Counted from the first letter of the stretch, positions 10,638 through 22,113 are shown. The stretch is DNA of 64,000 bases from PALSA-660 sp963726435 (GCA_963726435.1 CAVSCJ010000002.1:62001-126000), one strand, 5' to 3'. Made by a program: numbers and translations. Notes: generated by a model from the letters alone, not told the origin.

Positions 10638-10639
10638 GC

Positions 10640-10986
10640 CGATGTCCCCCCGCGCTTCGGGGAACCGGTTCGCAGGCGGTTCGACGGGCTTTCCGGCAAA
10701 GGAACTGATGCGGGACGCGTGAACGACCGAGTCCACCACGGTGAGGAGAGGGAGACTCCTGAGGGGCACCCGACGGGACGATAGCGGCGTCACCTCCCGA
10801 GCCCGAGGTGCAGCCACGAACCGGAGAGGCCGGAGACCGATGGGGTCCCCGGCCTCTGACCTGCCCCGTGGACTTCCCGTGGAGCCCGCCTCGGCCGCCT
10901 CAGGATCCGCGCTTCCCGTGCTACAATCGGCGCTGCTCTCGAGACCCTCTCTGAACCCCCGCGACACCCGATAAGGTGGCGTTTCC
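10640..10986 (+). other. structured non-coding leader upstream of secA, with extended -10 promoter
   Basis: No convincing gene. Contains a small hairpin CCCCG/CGGGG (10648-10662) and a strong 9-bp hairpin AGAGGCCGG (10825-10833) / CCGGCCTCT (10849-10857) with an inner GACC/GGTC pairing and no T tract. An extended -10 element TGCTACAAT (10919-10927) lies 60 bases before the secA GTG. An AAGGTGG ribosome site is at 10974-10980. The part between 10640 and 10830 could be the 5' end of a transcript from the putative SARP promoter. I could not match it to a known riboswitch class. Confidence 0.45.
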
Positions 10987-13743
<2,757 letters not shown>

Positions 13744-13830
13744 CTTGACATCGGCGCAACCTCCGCGTGCGGCCTCGTCCCTTCAGCGGACGGCCGCACG
13801 CGCCGCGCAACGGATACACTGGCAGGAGCC

Positions 13831-14961
13831 ATGATCGAGGACCGCACGAGCGACATAGCAGCAGCCACCGGGCGACTTGCGCGCATCGGCGAGTACCTGC
13901 ACCTCGAGGCCAAGAGCGCCGAGGCCGATGCGCTGGAGGCCACGGCCAACGAGCCCGCATTCTGGGACGATCCTTCGACCGCCCAGGCCACGATGTCCAA
14001 GGCCGCCGAGCTTCGGGCCGAGATCGGTTCGGTAGATGCCATCCAAGCGGAGCTCGACGACGCCGAGGTCGGCAACGAACTCGCGCTCGCGGAGGACGAC
14101 GAGGGTCTGGCCGCCGAGGTCTCGCTCGTGCTGGCCGACCTAGCGAAGCGCCTCGACGACCTCGAGCTCTCTTCGTGGTTCACCGGCGAGTTCGACCACG
14201 GCGACGCGCTCGTGACGATCACCCCGGGACAGGGCGGCCTCGAGGCCCAGGACTGGGCCGAGATGCTCCTGCGCATGTACACGAAGTACGCGGAATCCCG
14301 CAAGTGGAAGATCGACCTGCACGACGCTCCCCCCGGCGTCGAACTCGGCATCGACCGCGCCGTGTTCACGGTCCACGGCAAGGACGCCTACGGCGTGCTC
14401 CAATCCGAGAACGGTGTGCACAGACTTGTGCGCATCAGCCCCACCGACGAGAAGAAGCGGCGCCAGACGACCTTCGCCGGCGTCGAGGTCCTGCCGCTGC
14501 TGCCGGACGAGATCGACGTCGAGATCCGCGACGAGGACATCCGCGTGGACGTCTACCGCTCCTCGGGCCCGGGGGGCCAGTCGGTCAACACGACCGACTC
14601 AGCGGTGCGCATCACCCACCTGCCGACCGGACTGGTCGTCACGTGCCAGAACGAGAAGTCGCAGCTCAAGAACAAAGAGACTGCGATGAAGATCCTGCGC
14701 TCTCGCCTATACGAGATCCGGAAGGCCGAGCGCGACGCCGAGATCGAGGCCATGAAGGGTGAGAAGCGAGACATCTCCTTCGGCAGCCAGATCCGCAACT
14801 ACGTGCTCTATCCCTACCAGATGGTCAAGGACGTTCGGACCGGGGTCGAGACGGGAGACGTACAAGGAGTCCTTGGCGGCGATCTGGACCGCTTCGTGGT
14901 CGCATACCATCGGTGGAGGGTCGGCGAGCAGATCGGCGCCGCCGCCGTCGGGGTGAGCTAG
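13831..14961 (+). CDS. prfB: peptide chain release factor 2
   Basis: Class I release factor that triggers peptide release at stop codons. 376 aa. GGQ catalytic tripeptide at residues 248-250 (SSGPGGQSVNTTDSAVR). The codon-recognition loop reads RISPTDEKKRRQTTF, so the RF2 tripeptide is SPT (203-205) rather than the usual SPF. No in-frame TGA near codon 25: the frame runs uninterrupted through GEYLHLEAK, so the programmed +1 autoregulatory frameshift of many prfB genes is absent. AGGAG at 13824-13828 precedes ATG 13831; TACACT at 13815-13820 could be a -10 but is too close to the ATG. The overall family is clear; the S at the first recognition position favours RF2 over RF1. Confidence 0.95.
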   Translation: MIEDRTSDIAAATGRLARIGEYLHLEAKSAEADALEATANEPAFWDDPSTAQATMSKAAELRAEIGSVDAIQAELDDAEVGNELALAEDDEGLAAEVSLVLADLAKRLDDLELSSWFTGEFDHGDALVTITPGQGGLEAQDWAEMLLRMYTKYAESRKWKIDLHDAPPGVELGIDRAVFTVHGKDAYGVLQSENGVHRLVRISPTDEKKRRQTTFAGVEVLPLLPDEIDVEIRDEDIRVDVYRSSGPGGQSVNTTDSAVRITHLPTGLVVTCQNEKSQLKNKETAMKILRSRLYEIRKAERDAEIEAMKGEKRDISFGSQIRNYVLYPYQMVKDVRTGVETGDVQGVLGGDLDRFVVAYHRWRVGEQIGAAAVGVS

Positions 14962-15729
14962 GTGGCTATCCGGCTGCTTGCGGACCTCCACACCCACACC
15001 GTCGCCTCGGGGCACGGGTTCTCGACCGTCGCAGAGCTGGCCACCGCGGCGGCAGCCAGGGGCCTCGAGCTCATCGCTCTCACCGACCACGGGCCCTCCG
15101 TGCCCGGCGGTGCCCACGCTTGGTACTTCTGGAACCTGAAGGTCATCCCCGAGACCCTTGATGGGGTGCGGATCCTCAAGGGCTGCGAGGCGAACGTCGC
15201 CGACACCGACAACGGGCTGGACCTACCCGACGAGATACTGGCGACGCTGGACGTCGTGGCCGTGGGCTTCCATCCGCTGACGGGCTTCGACGAGGCGACT
15301 CGCGCGCGCAACACGCTCGCGCTGGTGCGCGCGTTGAGCAACCCGCTCGTCGACATCGTCACGCACCCCGGAAACACCGACGAGTTCCCGCTGGACGTCA
15401 ACGCGGTCGTGGCAGCGGCGGTCGAGCGGGGCGTCGCCATCGAACTCAACAGCCACTCCTTCGACCCCGCCAGCTCTCGGTCCGCCTCCTCCTACGGCGA
15501 GCGCAGGTTCGCGATAGCCGCCCGCGACGCCGGCGCTCTCATCTCCATCGGGTCCGACGCGCACTTCCACGACCGGGTCGGCTGCTTCGACCAGGCGGTC
15601 GCGGTCGCCGAGGAGATCAGGTTCCCCGAGGCGCGGATAGTGAACCGCGACGCGGCTTCCGTGCTCGAGTTCCTGCGAGACCGCCGAGCGCGGCCGCGGC
15701 TGAACGCCGTGGCCGGCGCAGGGAGGTGA
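14962..15729 (+). CDS. PHP-domain phosphoesterase (YcdX-like)
   Basis: 255-aa metal-dependent phosphatase/phosphoesterase of the PHP family. Metal-binding motifs: DLHTHTVASGHG near the start, ALTDHGPS (about 50), GCEANV (about 75), FHPLTG and THPGNTD in the middle, ELNSHSF, and GSDAHFHDRVG near the end. This layout matches YcdX-type proteins rather than histidinol phosphatase or DNA polymerase PHP domains. GTG 14962 directly follows the prfB TAG. Probably in one operon with prfB and yitT; substrate unknown. Confidence 0.9.
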   Translation: MAIRLLADLHTHTVASGHGFSTVAELATAAAARGLELIALTDHGPSVPGGAHAWYFWNLKVIPETLDGVRILKGCEANVADTDNGLDLPDEILATLDVVAVGFHPLTGFDEATRARNTLALVRALSNPLVDIVTHPGNTDEFPLDVNAVVAAAVERGVAIELNSHSFDPASSRSASSYGERRFAIAARDAGALISIGSDAHFHDRVGCFDQAVAVAEEIRFPEARIVNRDAASVLEFLRDRRARPRLNAVAGAGR

Positions 15730-15733
15730 CGCC

Positions 15734-16666
15734 GTGGTCCGCGAGACGATGAGGCGCATCTCGGCGCGGGGGCAGTCGGCGGGGCGCGTCCTGCGCTCGA
15801 GGCCGGTACGGGACTACTTCTGGATCACGCTCGGCGTACTCGTGACCGCTTTCGCGCTCGACGCATTCCTCATCCCCAACAAGATCGCGGCTGGCGGCGT
15901 CTCAGGACTTGCGACCGTCCTCTTCTACGCCTTCAAGGACTCCGGACTGCCGGCTATCCCGGTCGGCATCACCATGCTCGTCTTCAACATAGCGCTGCTG
16001 GCCGTCGGCGTCCGGGTTCGCGGTTGGCACTACGGCGCCAAGACGATCTACGGCGCGGTCGCGTTGTCTTTGGCCGTCGACTTGATGGCGCCCTTCGTCA
16101 GCGGCCTCGTCCCGCTGCCCAACGAACGTCTGCTGGCGGTGCTTTGGGGCGGCGCGCTCTCCGGCATCGGAATGGGCATGGTCTTCCGAGTCGGCGGCAA
16201 CACGGGCGGTACCGACATCGTCGCGCAGCTGCTGACGAAGAAGGTCTCGCTCGGCGTGGGCCAGCTCATGCTGTTGGTGGACGCATGCGTGCTGGTGATC
16301 GCGGCGCTGAAGTTCGGACCGGAGCTCGCTCTCTACGGCGCGGTGGCCGTCTTCGTGACGACGACCGCCATCGACGTGGTGCAGCAAGGGCTCTCCACGG
16401 AGAAGGCCGCCTTCATATTCTCGAAGCGCAACGAGGATATAGGGGCGGCGATCATCGGGGAGCTTGGTCGCGGTGCTACGGCATTCGCGGCCCGGGGCGT
16501 CTACTCCGGAGAGGAGCGCGACGTGATCTTCTGCGTCGTGAGCCTACGCGAACTCGACGACCTGAAGAACATCGTCCACGCGCTGGACCCGGATGCGTTC
16601 CTGGTGATCTCGGACGTGCACGAGGCCCTCGGCGAAGGCTTCAAGGAGGCAAGGATCAAACGATGA
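15734..16666 (+). CDS. YitT family membrane protein (DUF161 + DUF2179)
   Basis: 310-aa integral membrane protein. Five or six membrane segments from about residue 30 to 215, with the family signatures NKIAAGGVSGLATVL and FRVGGNTGGTDIVAQLL, then a cytoplasmic C-terminal DUF2179 domain (about 225-305). The exact transport or sensing role of the family is not known. GTG 15734 lies 4 bases after the PHP gene's stop, and its own stop overlaps the ATG of the transketolase gene (ATGA), so it is part of the same operon. Confidence 0.9.
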   Translation: MVRETMRRISARGQSAGRVLRSRPVRDYFWITLGVLVTAFALDAFLIPNKIAAGGVSGLATVLFYAFKDSGLPAIPVGITMLVFNIALLAVGVRVRGWHYGAKTIYGAVALSLAVDLMAPFVSGLVPLPNERLLAVLWGGALSGIGMGMVFRVGGNTGGTDIVAQLLTKKVSLGVGQLMLLVDACVLVIAALKFGPELALYGAVAVFVTTTAIDVVQQGLSTEKAAFIFSKRNEDIGAAIIGELGRGATAFAARGVYSGEERDVIFCVVSLRELDDLKNIVHALDPDAFLVISDVHEALGEGFKEARIKR

Positions 16667-17487
16667 GCCAGCCCGACCTCGCGCGCCTCGCGCACCTGTC
16701 CCAGGCCATGCGCCGCGACATCATCGAGATGCTGCACGCCGCCGGCTCCGGCCACCCGGGAGGATCTCTCTCGGCGGTCGAGATCGTCGCCACTCTCTAC
16801 GGCTCGGTCATGCGCCACGATCCAACCCGCCCGAACCTTCCCGACCGCGACCGCTTCGTGCTCTCCAAAGGCCACGCGGCGCCGGTCCTGTACGCCGCGC
16901 TCGCGGAGGCCGGCTACTTTCCGCGCGAGGAGCTAATGACGCTACGCAAGCTGGGCTCCCGGCTCCAGGGGCATCCCGATTCGCGCAAGCTGCCTGGCGT
17001 CGAGGTCTCCACGGGCTCTCTCGGCCAGGGGCTGGCACTGGCCAACGGGCTCGCACTGGCACTTCGACTCGACGGGGCGACAGGCCCGACGGTGTTCTGC
17101 CTGCTGGGAGACGGCGAGCTGCAGGAGGGCTCCGTATGGGAAGCCGCCATGGCCTCGGCCCACTACGCGCTGGACAATCTCGTCGCGATCGTCGATCTCA
17201 ACGGGCTGCAGATAGACGGTCCGACCTGCGAGGTCATGGACCTCGGCAACGTGCCGGAGAAGTTCGCGGCGTTCGGATGGACCGTGATGACCTGCGACGG
17301 ACACGCCATCGCGGAGCTGCATGACGCGCTGGAGCGTGCGAAGGCCCACGTGGGCGGGCCGATCGCGATCGTCGCCCGCACCATGAAGGGGCGCGGAGTC
17401 TCGTTCATGGAGAACCTCTGCGACTGGCACGGCAAGGCACCCAACGCCGACGAGTGCGCCCGTGCTCTCGCCGAGCTGGCAGAGTAG
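16663..17487 (+). CDS. transketolase, N-terminal (thiamine-binding) subunit
   Basis: First half of a split transketolase of the pentose phosphate pathway. It carries the thiamine diphosphate pyrophosphate-binding motif GDGELQEGSVWEAAM with the terminal Asn-containing element IVDLNGLQIDG. Also visible are the SGHPGGSLSAVEI segment near residue 28, KGHAAPVLYAAL and STGSLGQGL. 274 aa, usual for the split form. AGGAGG (16644-16649) is upstream; ATG 16663 overlaps the yitT stop. Followed 11 bases later by the C-terminal subunit; the two together make the enzyme. Confidence 0.95.
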   Translation: MSQPDLARLAHLSQAMRRDIIEMLHAAGSGHPGGSLSAVEIVATLYGSVMRHDPTRPNLPDRDRFVLSKGHAAPVLYAALAEAGYFPREELMTLRKLGSRLQGHPDSRKLPGVEVSTGSLGQGLALANGLALALRLDGATGPTVFCLLGDGELQEGSVWEAAMASAHYALDNLVAIVDLNGLQIDGPTCEVMDLGNVPEKFAAFGWTVMTCDGHAIAELHDALERAKAHVGGPIAIVARTMKGRGVSFMENLCDWHGKAPNADECARALAELAE

Positions 17488-17498
17488 GGGAAGCTGAC

Positions 17499-18440
17499 AT
17501 GGCGGACAGGGCCACCCGCGAGGCGCTCGGCGCGACGCTGATCGAGTTGGCGGACGAGGGGCGCGACGACATCGTCGTTCTTGACGCCGACCTGGCCAAG
17601 GCGACCAGCACGGTCAAGTTCGCCGCGGCCTACCCCGAGCGCTTCTTCGACTTCGGCATCGCGGAGCAGAACATGATCGGCACGGCGGCCGGACTCGCCG
17701 CAGGGGGCAAGACGCCGTTCGCATCCAGTTTCGCCGTCTTCGCCACAGGTCGCGCGTACGACCAGGTGCGCAATTCCGTGTGCTACGCCGATCTCGGCGT
17801 CAAGATCGCGGCGACGCACGCCGGAGTCACCGTCGGCCCTGACGGCGGTAGCCACCAGATGCTCGAGGACATCGCGCTCATGCGAGTGCTGCCGAACATG
17901 AAGGTGCTCGTCCCTGCCGACTTCAACGCCGCTCGCGCGGCCGTGCGGCTGGCTGCGGACACGCCCGGTCCGGTCTACATCCGGCTCGGCCGCCCTGCGG
18001 TGCCCCTGCTATACGAGGATGACTTCGCGTTCGGACTCGGGCGCGCGTACGTGCTGCGAGAGGGCACGGACGTGACCCTCGCGGCCTGCGGCATCATGGT
18101 GTCCCGCGCGCTGCAGGCGGCCGAGCTGCTCGCGGCCGAGGGCATCGACGCCGAGGTCATCGACGTGATGTCCTTGAAGCCTCTGGACGACGCAACAATC
18201 GTCGCGTCCGCGCTCAAGACGGGCGCTGTCGTGACCTGCGAGGAGCACAGCGTCATCGGCGGCCTGGGTTCCGCGGTCGCTACCCTGCTTTCGGCCCTGG
18301 CGCCCACTCCCCTGGAGCTGGTCGGCATCAACGACGTCTTCGGCACCTCGGGTGAGGCGGAGGAACTGCTCGAGCACTTCGGGCTCACCGCCCCGCACAT
18401 CGCCGGGGCGGGGCGACGCGCGGTCGCCCGCAAGAGCTAG
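17499..18440 (+). CDS. transketolase, C-terminal subunit
   Basis: Second half of the split transketolase (313 aa): pyrimidine-binding domain with the conserved Glu in FDFGIAEQNMIG, followed by the C-terminal domain (about 190-313) with TCEEHSVIGGLGSAV. The loop THAGVTVGPDGGSHQ is characteristic of this family. ATG 17499 after GGGGAAG. Ends the prfB-PHP-yitT-tkt operon; the next gene has its own promoter. Transfers two-carbon units between sugar phosphates together with the N-terminal subunit. Confidence 0.95.
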   Translation: MADRATREALGATLIELADEGRDDIVVLDADLAKATSTVKFAAAYPERFFDFGIAEQNMIGTAAGLAAGGKTPFASSFAVFATGRAYDQVRNSVCYADLGVKIAATHAGVTVGPDGGSHQMLEDIALMRVLPNMKVLVPADFNAARAAVRLAADTPGPVYIRLGRPAVPLLYEDDFAFGLGRAYVLREGTDVTLAACGIMVSRALQAAELLAAEGIDAEVIDVMSLKPLDDATIVASALKTGAVVTCEEHSVIGGLGSAVATLLSALAPTPLELVGINDVFGTSGEAEELLEHFGLTAPHIAGAGRRAVARKS

Positions 18441-18520
18441 AACGGCCCCGGACCGCTCGTCGGAGCATCGCTCGGGCGCTGCGGAGATTCCGTGGAGAGT
18501 CCGGGAAGCGTCAGGCCGTT

Positions 18521-18529
18521 TGGTACCAT
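18521..18529 (+). promoter_or_regulatory. extended -10 promoter of ftsEX
   Basis: TGGTACCAT, an extended -10 (TG-n-TACCAT), 40 bases before the ftsE ATG at 18569. No good -35, as expected for the extended type. Confidence 0.4.
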
Positions 18530-18568
18530 GGGCCGTTGGAACTCATCGCACGCGAGACGGAGCACCGC

Positions 18569-19258
18569 ATGATCTCTATGAAGGGCGTCAGCAAGGTATA
18601 CGTACCGGACAAGCCGGCGGCGCTGTGCGACGTTGACTGCGAGATCGCGCAGGGCGAGTTCGTCTTCATCGTGGGGCATTCCGGCTCTGGCAAGTCGACG
18701 CTAATCCGCCTGCTCCTGCGCGAGCTGATCCCGACCGAGGGCCGCATAACGGTGGCGAACCAGGACGTCGTCCACATGAAGAACTCGAGGATCCCGTACC
18801 TGCGGCGCAACATCGGCTGCGTCTTCCAGGACTTCAAGCTCCTGCCGAACAAGACCTCGTATGAGAACGTCGCTTACGCCCTCGAGGTCATCGGCAAGTC
18901 CCGACACGTCATCGCCACGCAGGTCCCCGAGGTCCTTCGCCTGGTCGGCCTCGAGGACAAGACGGCCTCTTACCCGGACGAGCTGTCCGGCGGCGAGCAG
19001 CAGCGCGTATCGATCGCGCGCGCGTTCGTGAACCGCCCGCCCCTGCTGCTCGCGGACGAGCCGACCGGGAACCTCGACCCGGCCACGTCGCTGGGCATCA
19101 TGAGCCTGCTCAATCGCATCAACAAGACCGGGACGACCGTCGTGGTCGCCACCCACGACCGAGAGATGGTCGACTCGATGCGCAAGCGCGTCATAGCCCT
19201 GGAGAACGGCAAGATCATCCGCGACCAGAGCAGAGGTGTGTACGGCTATGGCGACTAG
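18569..19258 (+). CDS. ftsE: cell division ATP-binding protein FtsE
   Basis: ATPase of the FtsEX complex, which acts at the septum to activate peptidoglycan hydrolases. 229 aa from ATG 18569 (MISMKGVSKVY), preceded by GGAG. Walker A GHSGSGKST, Q-loop VFQDFKLLPNKT, signature LSGGEQQR, Walker B LLLADEPTGNLDP, switch His in VVATHDREMVDS. The Gln-Asp-Phe-Lys-Leu-Leu Q-loop is typical of FtsE. A longer in-frame start at 18536 would overlap the promoter region. Overlaps ftsX by 11 bases. Confidence 0.96.
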   Translation: MISMKGVSKVYVPDKPAALCDVDCEIAQGEFVFIVGHSGSGKSTLIRLLLRELIPTEGRITVANQDVVHMKNSRIPYLRRNIGCVFQDFKLLPNKTSYENVAYALEVIGKSRHVIATQVPEVLRLVGLEDKTASYPDELSGGEQQRVSIARAFVNRPPLLLADEPTGNLDPATSLGIMSLLNRINKTGTTVVVATHDREMVDSMRKRVIALENGKIIRDQSRGVYGYGD

Positions 19259-20174
19259 CCCGAGCTACTTCATCAGCGAGACCTGGTCCTCCTTCCGCCG
19301 CAACTGGGTCATGAGTCTGGTCGCCGTGAGCATCATCTACATCTCGCTGCTGCTGGTCGGCGCGTTCTTCCTCGTGAGCTCCGTGATCAACGAGATGGCC
19401 TCGTCCTTCGAGTCGAAGGTCTCGATCCAGGTGTTCCTGAAAGATGACGCCGCCGACACGGACGTTCAGGCCCTTCAGGCCGCGATACAGAAGATGCCGA
19501 ACGTCAAGAGCATCGCCTACGTGACGAAGGACCAGGCGCTCGCGATCTTCAAGGAGCGCACCAAGAACACGCCACAGCTGGTCCAGCAGCTTCGCAACAA
19601 CCCATTGCCGGCGTCCATCGAGGTGGCGCTCGTCAGCCCGCGCGAGGTCCAGTCCGTGGTCGACCTCATCGTCAAGAACCCGCTGACGGCCAAGGTCGTC
19701 AAGACCCCGGCGAACCTGGGCACTCCGCTGGACACCGACATCAGATACGGCCAGAACGTGGTGGAGGCGCTGTTCGCCGCCACCGGCGTCGTGCGCCTGT
19801 TCGCCCTCGGATTCCTCATCCTTCTGCTCATCGTTTCCCTCGTTCTGATAGGGAACACGATCCGCCTCGCGATCTACTCCAGGAGACGTGAGATCGGCAT
19901 CATGCGCCTCGTGGGGGCGTCCAACTGGTTCATCCGGACGCCGTTCCTGCTCGAGGGCGTGTTGCAGTCGCTGATCGGGTCGGTGCTCGCGATCCTGACC
20001 CTGCTGGCAGCGCAGGCCGTCATCGTGCCGTGGCTGCAGGGGAATCTGAAGTTCATCCCGGTGACCATCGGCGGCGTCACGATGGCCCAGCTCTCCGCCC
20101 TGCTGGTCCTCTCGGGCGTGGCCATCGGTCTCCTGGGGTCCGGGTCGGCCATCAGGCGCTACCTCAAGGTCTAG
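19248..20174 (+). CDS. ftsX: cell division permease-like protein FtsX
   Basis: 308-aa membrane partner of FtsE. One N-terminal helix (about 20-45), an extracellular domain (about 50-160; SIQVFLKDDAADTDVQALQ onward) that in relatives contacts a peptidoglycan hydrolase, then three helices with the cytoplasmic coupling segment SRRREIGIMRLVGASNWFI. ATG 19248 lies within the end of ftsE, so the two are coupled. No PcsB- or RipC-like hydrolase is adjacent; the next gene is an S41 protease. Confidence 0.96.
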   Translation: MATSPSYFISETWSSFRRNWVMSLVAVSIIYISLLLVGAFFLVSSVINEMASSFESKVSIQVFLKDDAADTDVQALQAAIQKMPNVKSIAYVTKDQALAIFKERTKNTPQLVQQLRNNPLPASIEVALVSPREVQSVVDLIVKNPLTAKVVKTPANLGTPLDTDIRYGQNVVEALFAATGVVRLFALGFLILLLIVSLVLIGNTIRLAIYSRRREIGIMRLVGASNWFIRTPFLLEGVLQSLIGSVLAILTLLAAQAVIVPWLQGNLKFIPVTIGGVTMAQLSALLVLSGVAIGLLGSGSAIRRYLKV

Positions 20175-20221
20175 CCGCGCGGCAGCCGCTGCCGTCGTCC
20201 GTTGGAGGGTCGTCGAACCAC

Positions 20222-21409
20222 ATGAATCGCGGCATCCGCGTTCTGGTCGCGTCGCTCGTCCTCATCCTCGTGGCAGCGGGGTTCTTCATCGGCGGTGTGC
20301 TGTTCTCCGGCGGCCTCGGGGTAGTGCCCTACGTGGGCTCGCTGGTCTCCACGCAGACTGTCGATTCGGGCGTTCTGCTCGACCGTGTCGAGACGATCAT
20401 CCGGCAGGACGCGCTGGTGCCCTCCTCGGAGGAGTCGATCACCAACAACGCGATCAGGGGCGCCCTCGAGTCTCTGGGCGATCCCTACGCCGCCTACTAC
20501 GACGCCAAGCAGTACGCGGAGCTCCGGCTGGACCAGACGGGGGAGTTCTTTGGCATCGGAATCACACTGGGGCTCAACAAGGACAACCAGCCGGTAGCGG
20601 TCACTGTCTTCGACAAGACTCCGGCGAAGCGCGCCGGACTCAAGACAGGTGATGTGTTCACCGCCGTGGATGGTGCGCGCAAGGCCTCCTGGAACCTGGA
20701 CGACTTCGTGGCCCTCGTGCGCGGCCCCGCGGGGACGAAGGTCACCCTCGAGGTCACCCGCCCGAACACGAAGGCCTTCAACGTCACTCTCACGCGCGAG
20801 CGGATCGCCGTGCCGAACACGATGATCAAGACGTACGGAGATGTGGGCTACGTACGGCTCATGACGTTCAACGAGTTGTCGGCGACCGACGTCGCCGACG
20901 CCATCAAGGGCTTCGATTCGAAGGGTGCCAAGGGCTACATCCTCGATCTTCGCGGTAACCCGGGCGGACTGCTCGAATCGGCCGTGCAGGTCTCGTCGCT
21001 GTTCGTCGAGGATGGCGTGATAGTGCGTGTGGACGAGCGGGGTAAGCCCGAGGAGGAGGACCGCGCCCTGGGCGGCGCGATCACCGGAAAGCCGCTCGTA
21101 CTGCTGGTCGACGACATGTCGGCGTCTGCCGCCGAGATCGTCACGGGCGCGCTGAAGGACTACGGGCGCGCCACCATCGTAGGCGTCAAGACATACGGCA
21201 AGGGCAGCGTGCAGAGCGTCATCCCCTTGGACAACGGCGGGGCCGTGAAGCTGACCATCGCCCACTACCTGACCCCGCTCAGCAAGGTGATAGACAAGGT
21301 GGGCGTCACTCCCGACGTGGTCGTGAAGATGGACCCGCAACTCCAGGCTTCCGCCAACACGGACACCCAGCTCAAGCGCGCTCTGGAGGTCGTCCGCTCC
21401 AAGTTCTAG
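20222..21409 (+). CDS. S41 family carboxy-terminal processing peptidase (CtpA/CtpB-like)
   Basis: 395-aa exported serine protease. N-terminal signal anchor (VLVASLVLILVAAGFFIGG), then a helical segment with YAAYYDAKQYAEL, a PDZ domain (about 105-185; GIGITLGL, AGLKTGDVFTAVDG), and the catalytic S41 domain with LDLRGNPGGLLESAV, the Ser motif DMSASAAEI and the Lys motif KTYGKGSVQ. It cleaves C-termini of extracytoplasmic proteins. ATG 20222 follows GGAGGG. It sits 47 bases after ftsX, as in some Gram-positives (ftsEX-ctpB), suggesting a joint role at the septum. A strong terminator follows. Confidence 0.93.
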   Translation: MNRGIRVLVASLVLILVAAGFFIGGVLFSGGLGVVPYVGSLVSTQTVDSGVLLDRVETIIRQDALVPSSEESITNNAIRGALESLGDPYAAYYDAKQYAELRLDQTGEFFGIGITLGLNKDNQPVAVTVFDKTPAKRAGLKTGDVFTAVDGARKASWNLDDFVALVRGPAGTKVTLEVTRPNTKAFNVTLTRERIAVPNTMIKTYGDVGYVRLMTFNELSATDVADAIKGFDSKGAKGYILDLRGNPGGLLESAVQVSSLFVEDGVIVRVDERGKPEEEDRALGGAITGKPLVLLVDDMSASAAEIVTGALKDYGRATIVGVKTYGKGSVQSVIPLDNGGAVKLTIAHYLTPLSKVIDKVGVTPDVVVKMDPQLQASANTDTQLKRALEVVRSKF

Positions 21410-21437
21410 CGTCGCCTTCGCCGTGGAGCACACAGAA

Positions 21438-21473
21438 GGAGGCCCGGCGGATCCATCCGCCGGGCCTCCGTTT
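21438..21473 (+). terminator. strong bidirectional terminator
   Basis: Perfect 15-bp stem, left arm 21438-21452 and right arm 21455-21469, with a 2-base loop, then GTTT. It lies between the S41 peptidase gene (+) and the convergent gene that ends at 21496 (-), so it can serve both. Confidence 0.85.
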
Positions 21474-21495
21474 CGCTTGAAGATGGCGAAGCGGC

Positions 21496-21933
21496 CTAGC
21501 GGCCGTCCTCCTCCTCGTCGTCTTCGAGGATCGCGTAGGTCTCCGGGTCGAACGACTCCGCGGCCATCAGGCGCACAGCTCGCGGGTTCGGGGCGGCGAC
21601 GGCCTCGTCCTCGTCCTCGGTCGGCACGAGCTCGAGCTTCATGCCGTCGCCCACCAGCTCGAACACACAGCGCCCGGTCTCGTCGGTCTCGAACGTCAGA
21701 TGGCGGAACGAAAGCACGTTGAGGAAGAGACACCCGTTCACCAGGATGGTCGCCGCTCCGGGCTCAGCCATCAGCTTGACGAGCGTGGCCCGGCCTTCAG
21801 CCATGGTCTCGCCGTCCAGGATCTGGCGGTAGGCCAGGCCCTCCACCGTCTCGAGCGCGCGGATCATGTCGCGATGCCCGCTCACGGTGCCGTTGTGGAC
21901 GAGACATGCGCTGAGTTCGTTGCGACGTTCCAA
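21496..21933 (-). CDS. hypothetical acidic protein
   Basis: 145-aa protein not recognised. Start TTG at 21931-21933 (minus strand) with an AAGAAGG ribosome site 7 bases before it. The middle is beta-rich and hydrophobic (GAATILVNGCLFLNVLSF). The last 40 residues are strongly acidic and end in EDDEEEDGR. No signal peptide or membrane helix. It has its own extended -10 promoter at 21996-22004 and is alone on its strand between ctpA-like and rnr genes. Confidence 0.6.
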   Translation of the reverse strand: MERRNELSACLVHNGTVSGHRDMIRALETVEGLAYRQILDGETMAEGRATLVKLMAEPGAATILVNGCLFLNVLSFRHLTFETDETGRCVFELVGDGMKLELVPTEDEDEAVAAPNPRAVRLMAAESFDPETYAILEDDEEEDGR

Positions 21934-21995
21934 GAAGACGCCTTCTTTCGCGAAAGTAGTGCGCGCGCCCCGCCTGCGGGACGCGCCCGTGATTC

Positions 21996-22004
21996 ATTCT
22001 AGCA
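21996..22004 (-). promoter_or_regulatory. extended -10 promoter (minus strand)
   Basis: On the minus strand this reads TGCTAGAAT, an extended -10 (TG-n-TAGAAT), about 63 bases before the TTG start of the 145-aa hypothetical gene. No clear -35. Confidence 0.4.
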
Positions 22005-22113
22005 TCGGAGACCGGCGGCGCGTCGCCGCGCAGGGTACGCTATTCGACGAGAGGCGCCATCGGATCCGGGCTGCGGACCCGTCGCATCCAGTGAAGCAGA
22101 AGGAGGCGCGGCC

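Noticed and set aside
10640..10830. Known riboswitch (c-di-GMP, c-di-AMP, TPP, glycine, cobalamin) before secA
   Set aside because: I looked for the conserved core motifs of each and found only short partial matches; not enough to name a class.
10741..10974. 77-aa Arg/Pro-rich ORF upstream of secA
   Set aside because: Composition is that of a GC-rich non-coding frame, and it would span a strong hairpin and the secA promoter.
13745..13750. TTGACA just after secA as a prfB -35 box
   Set aside because: No -10-like hexamer at 16-19 bp downstream.
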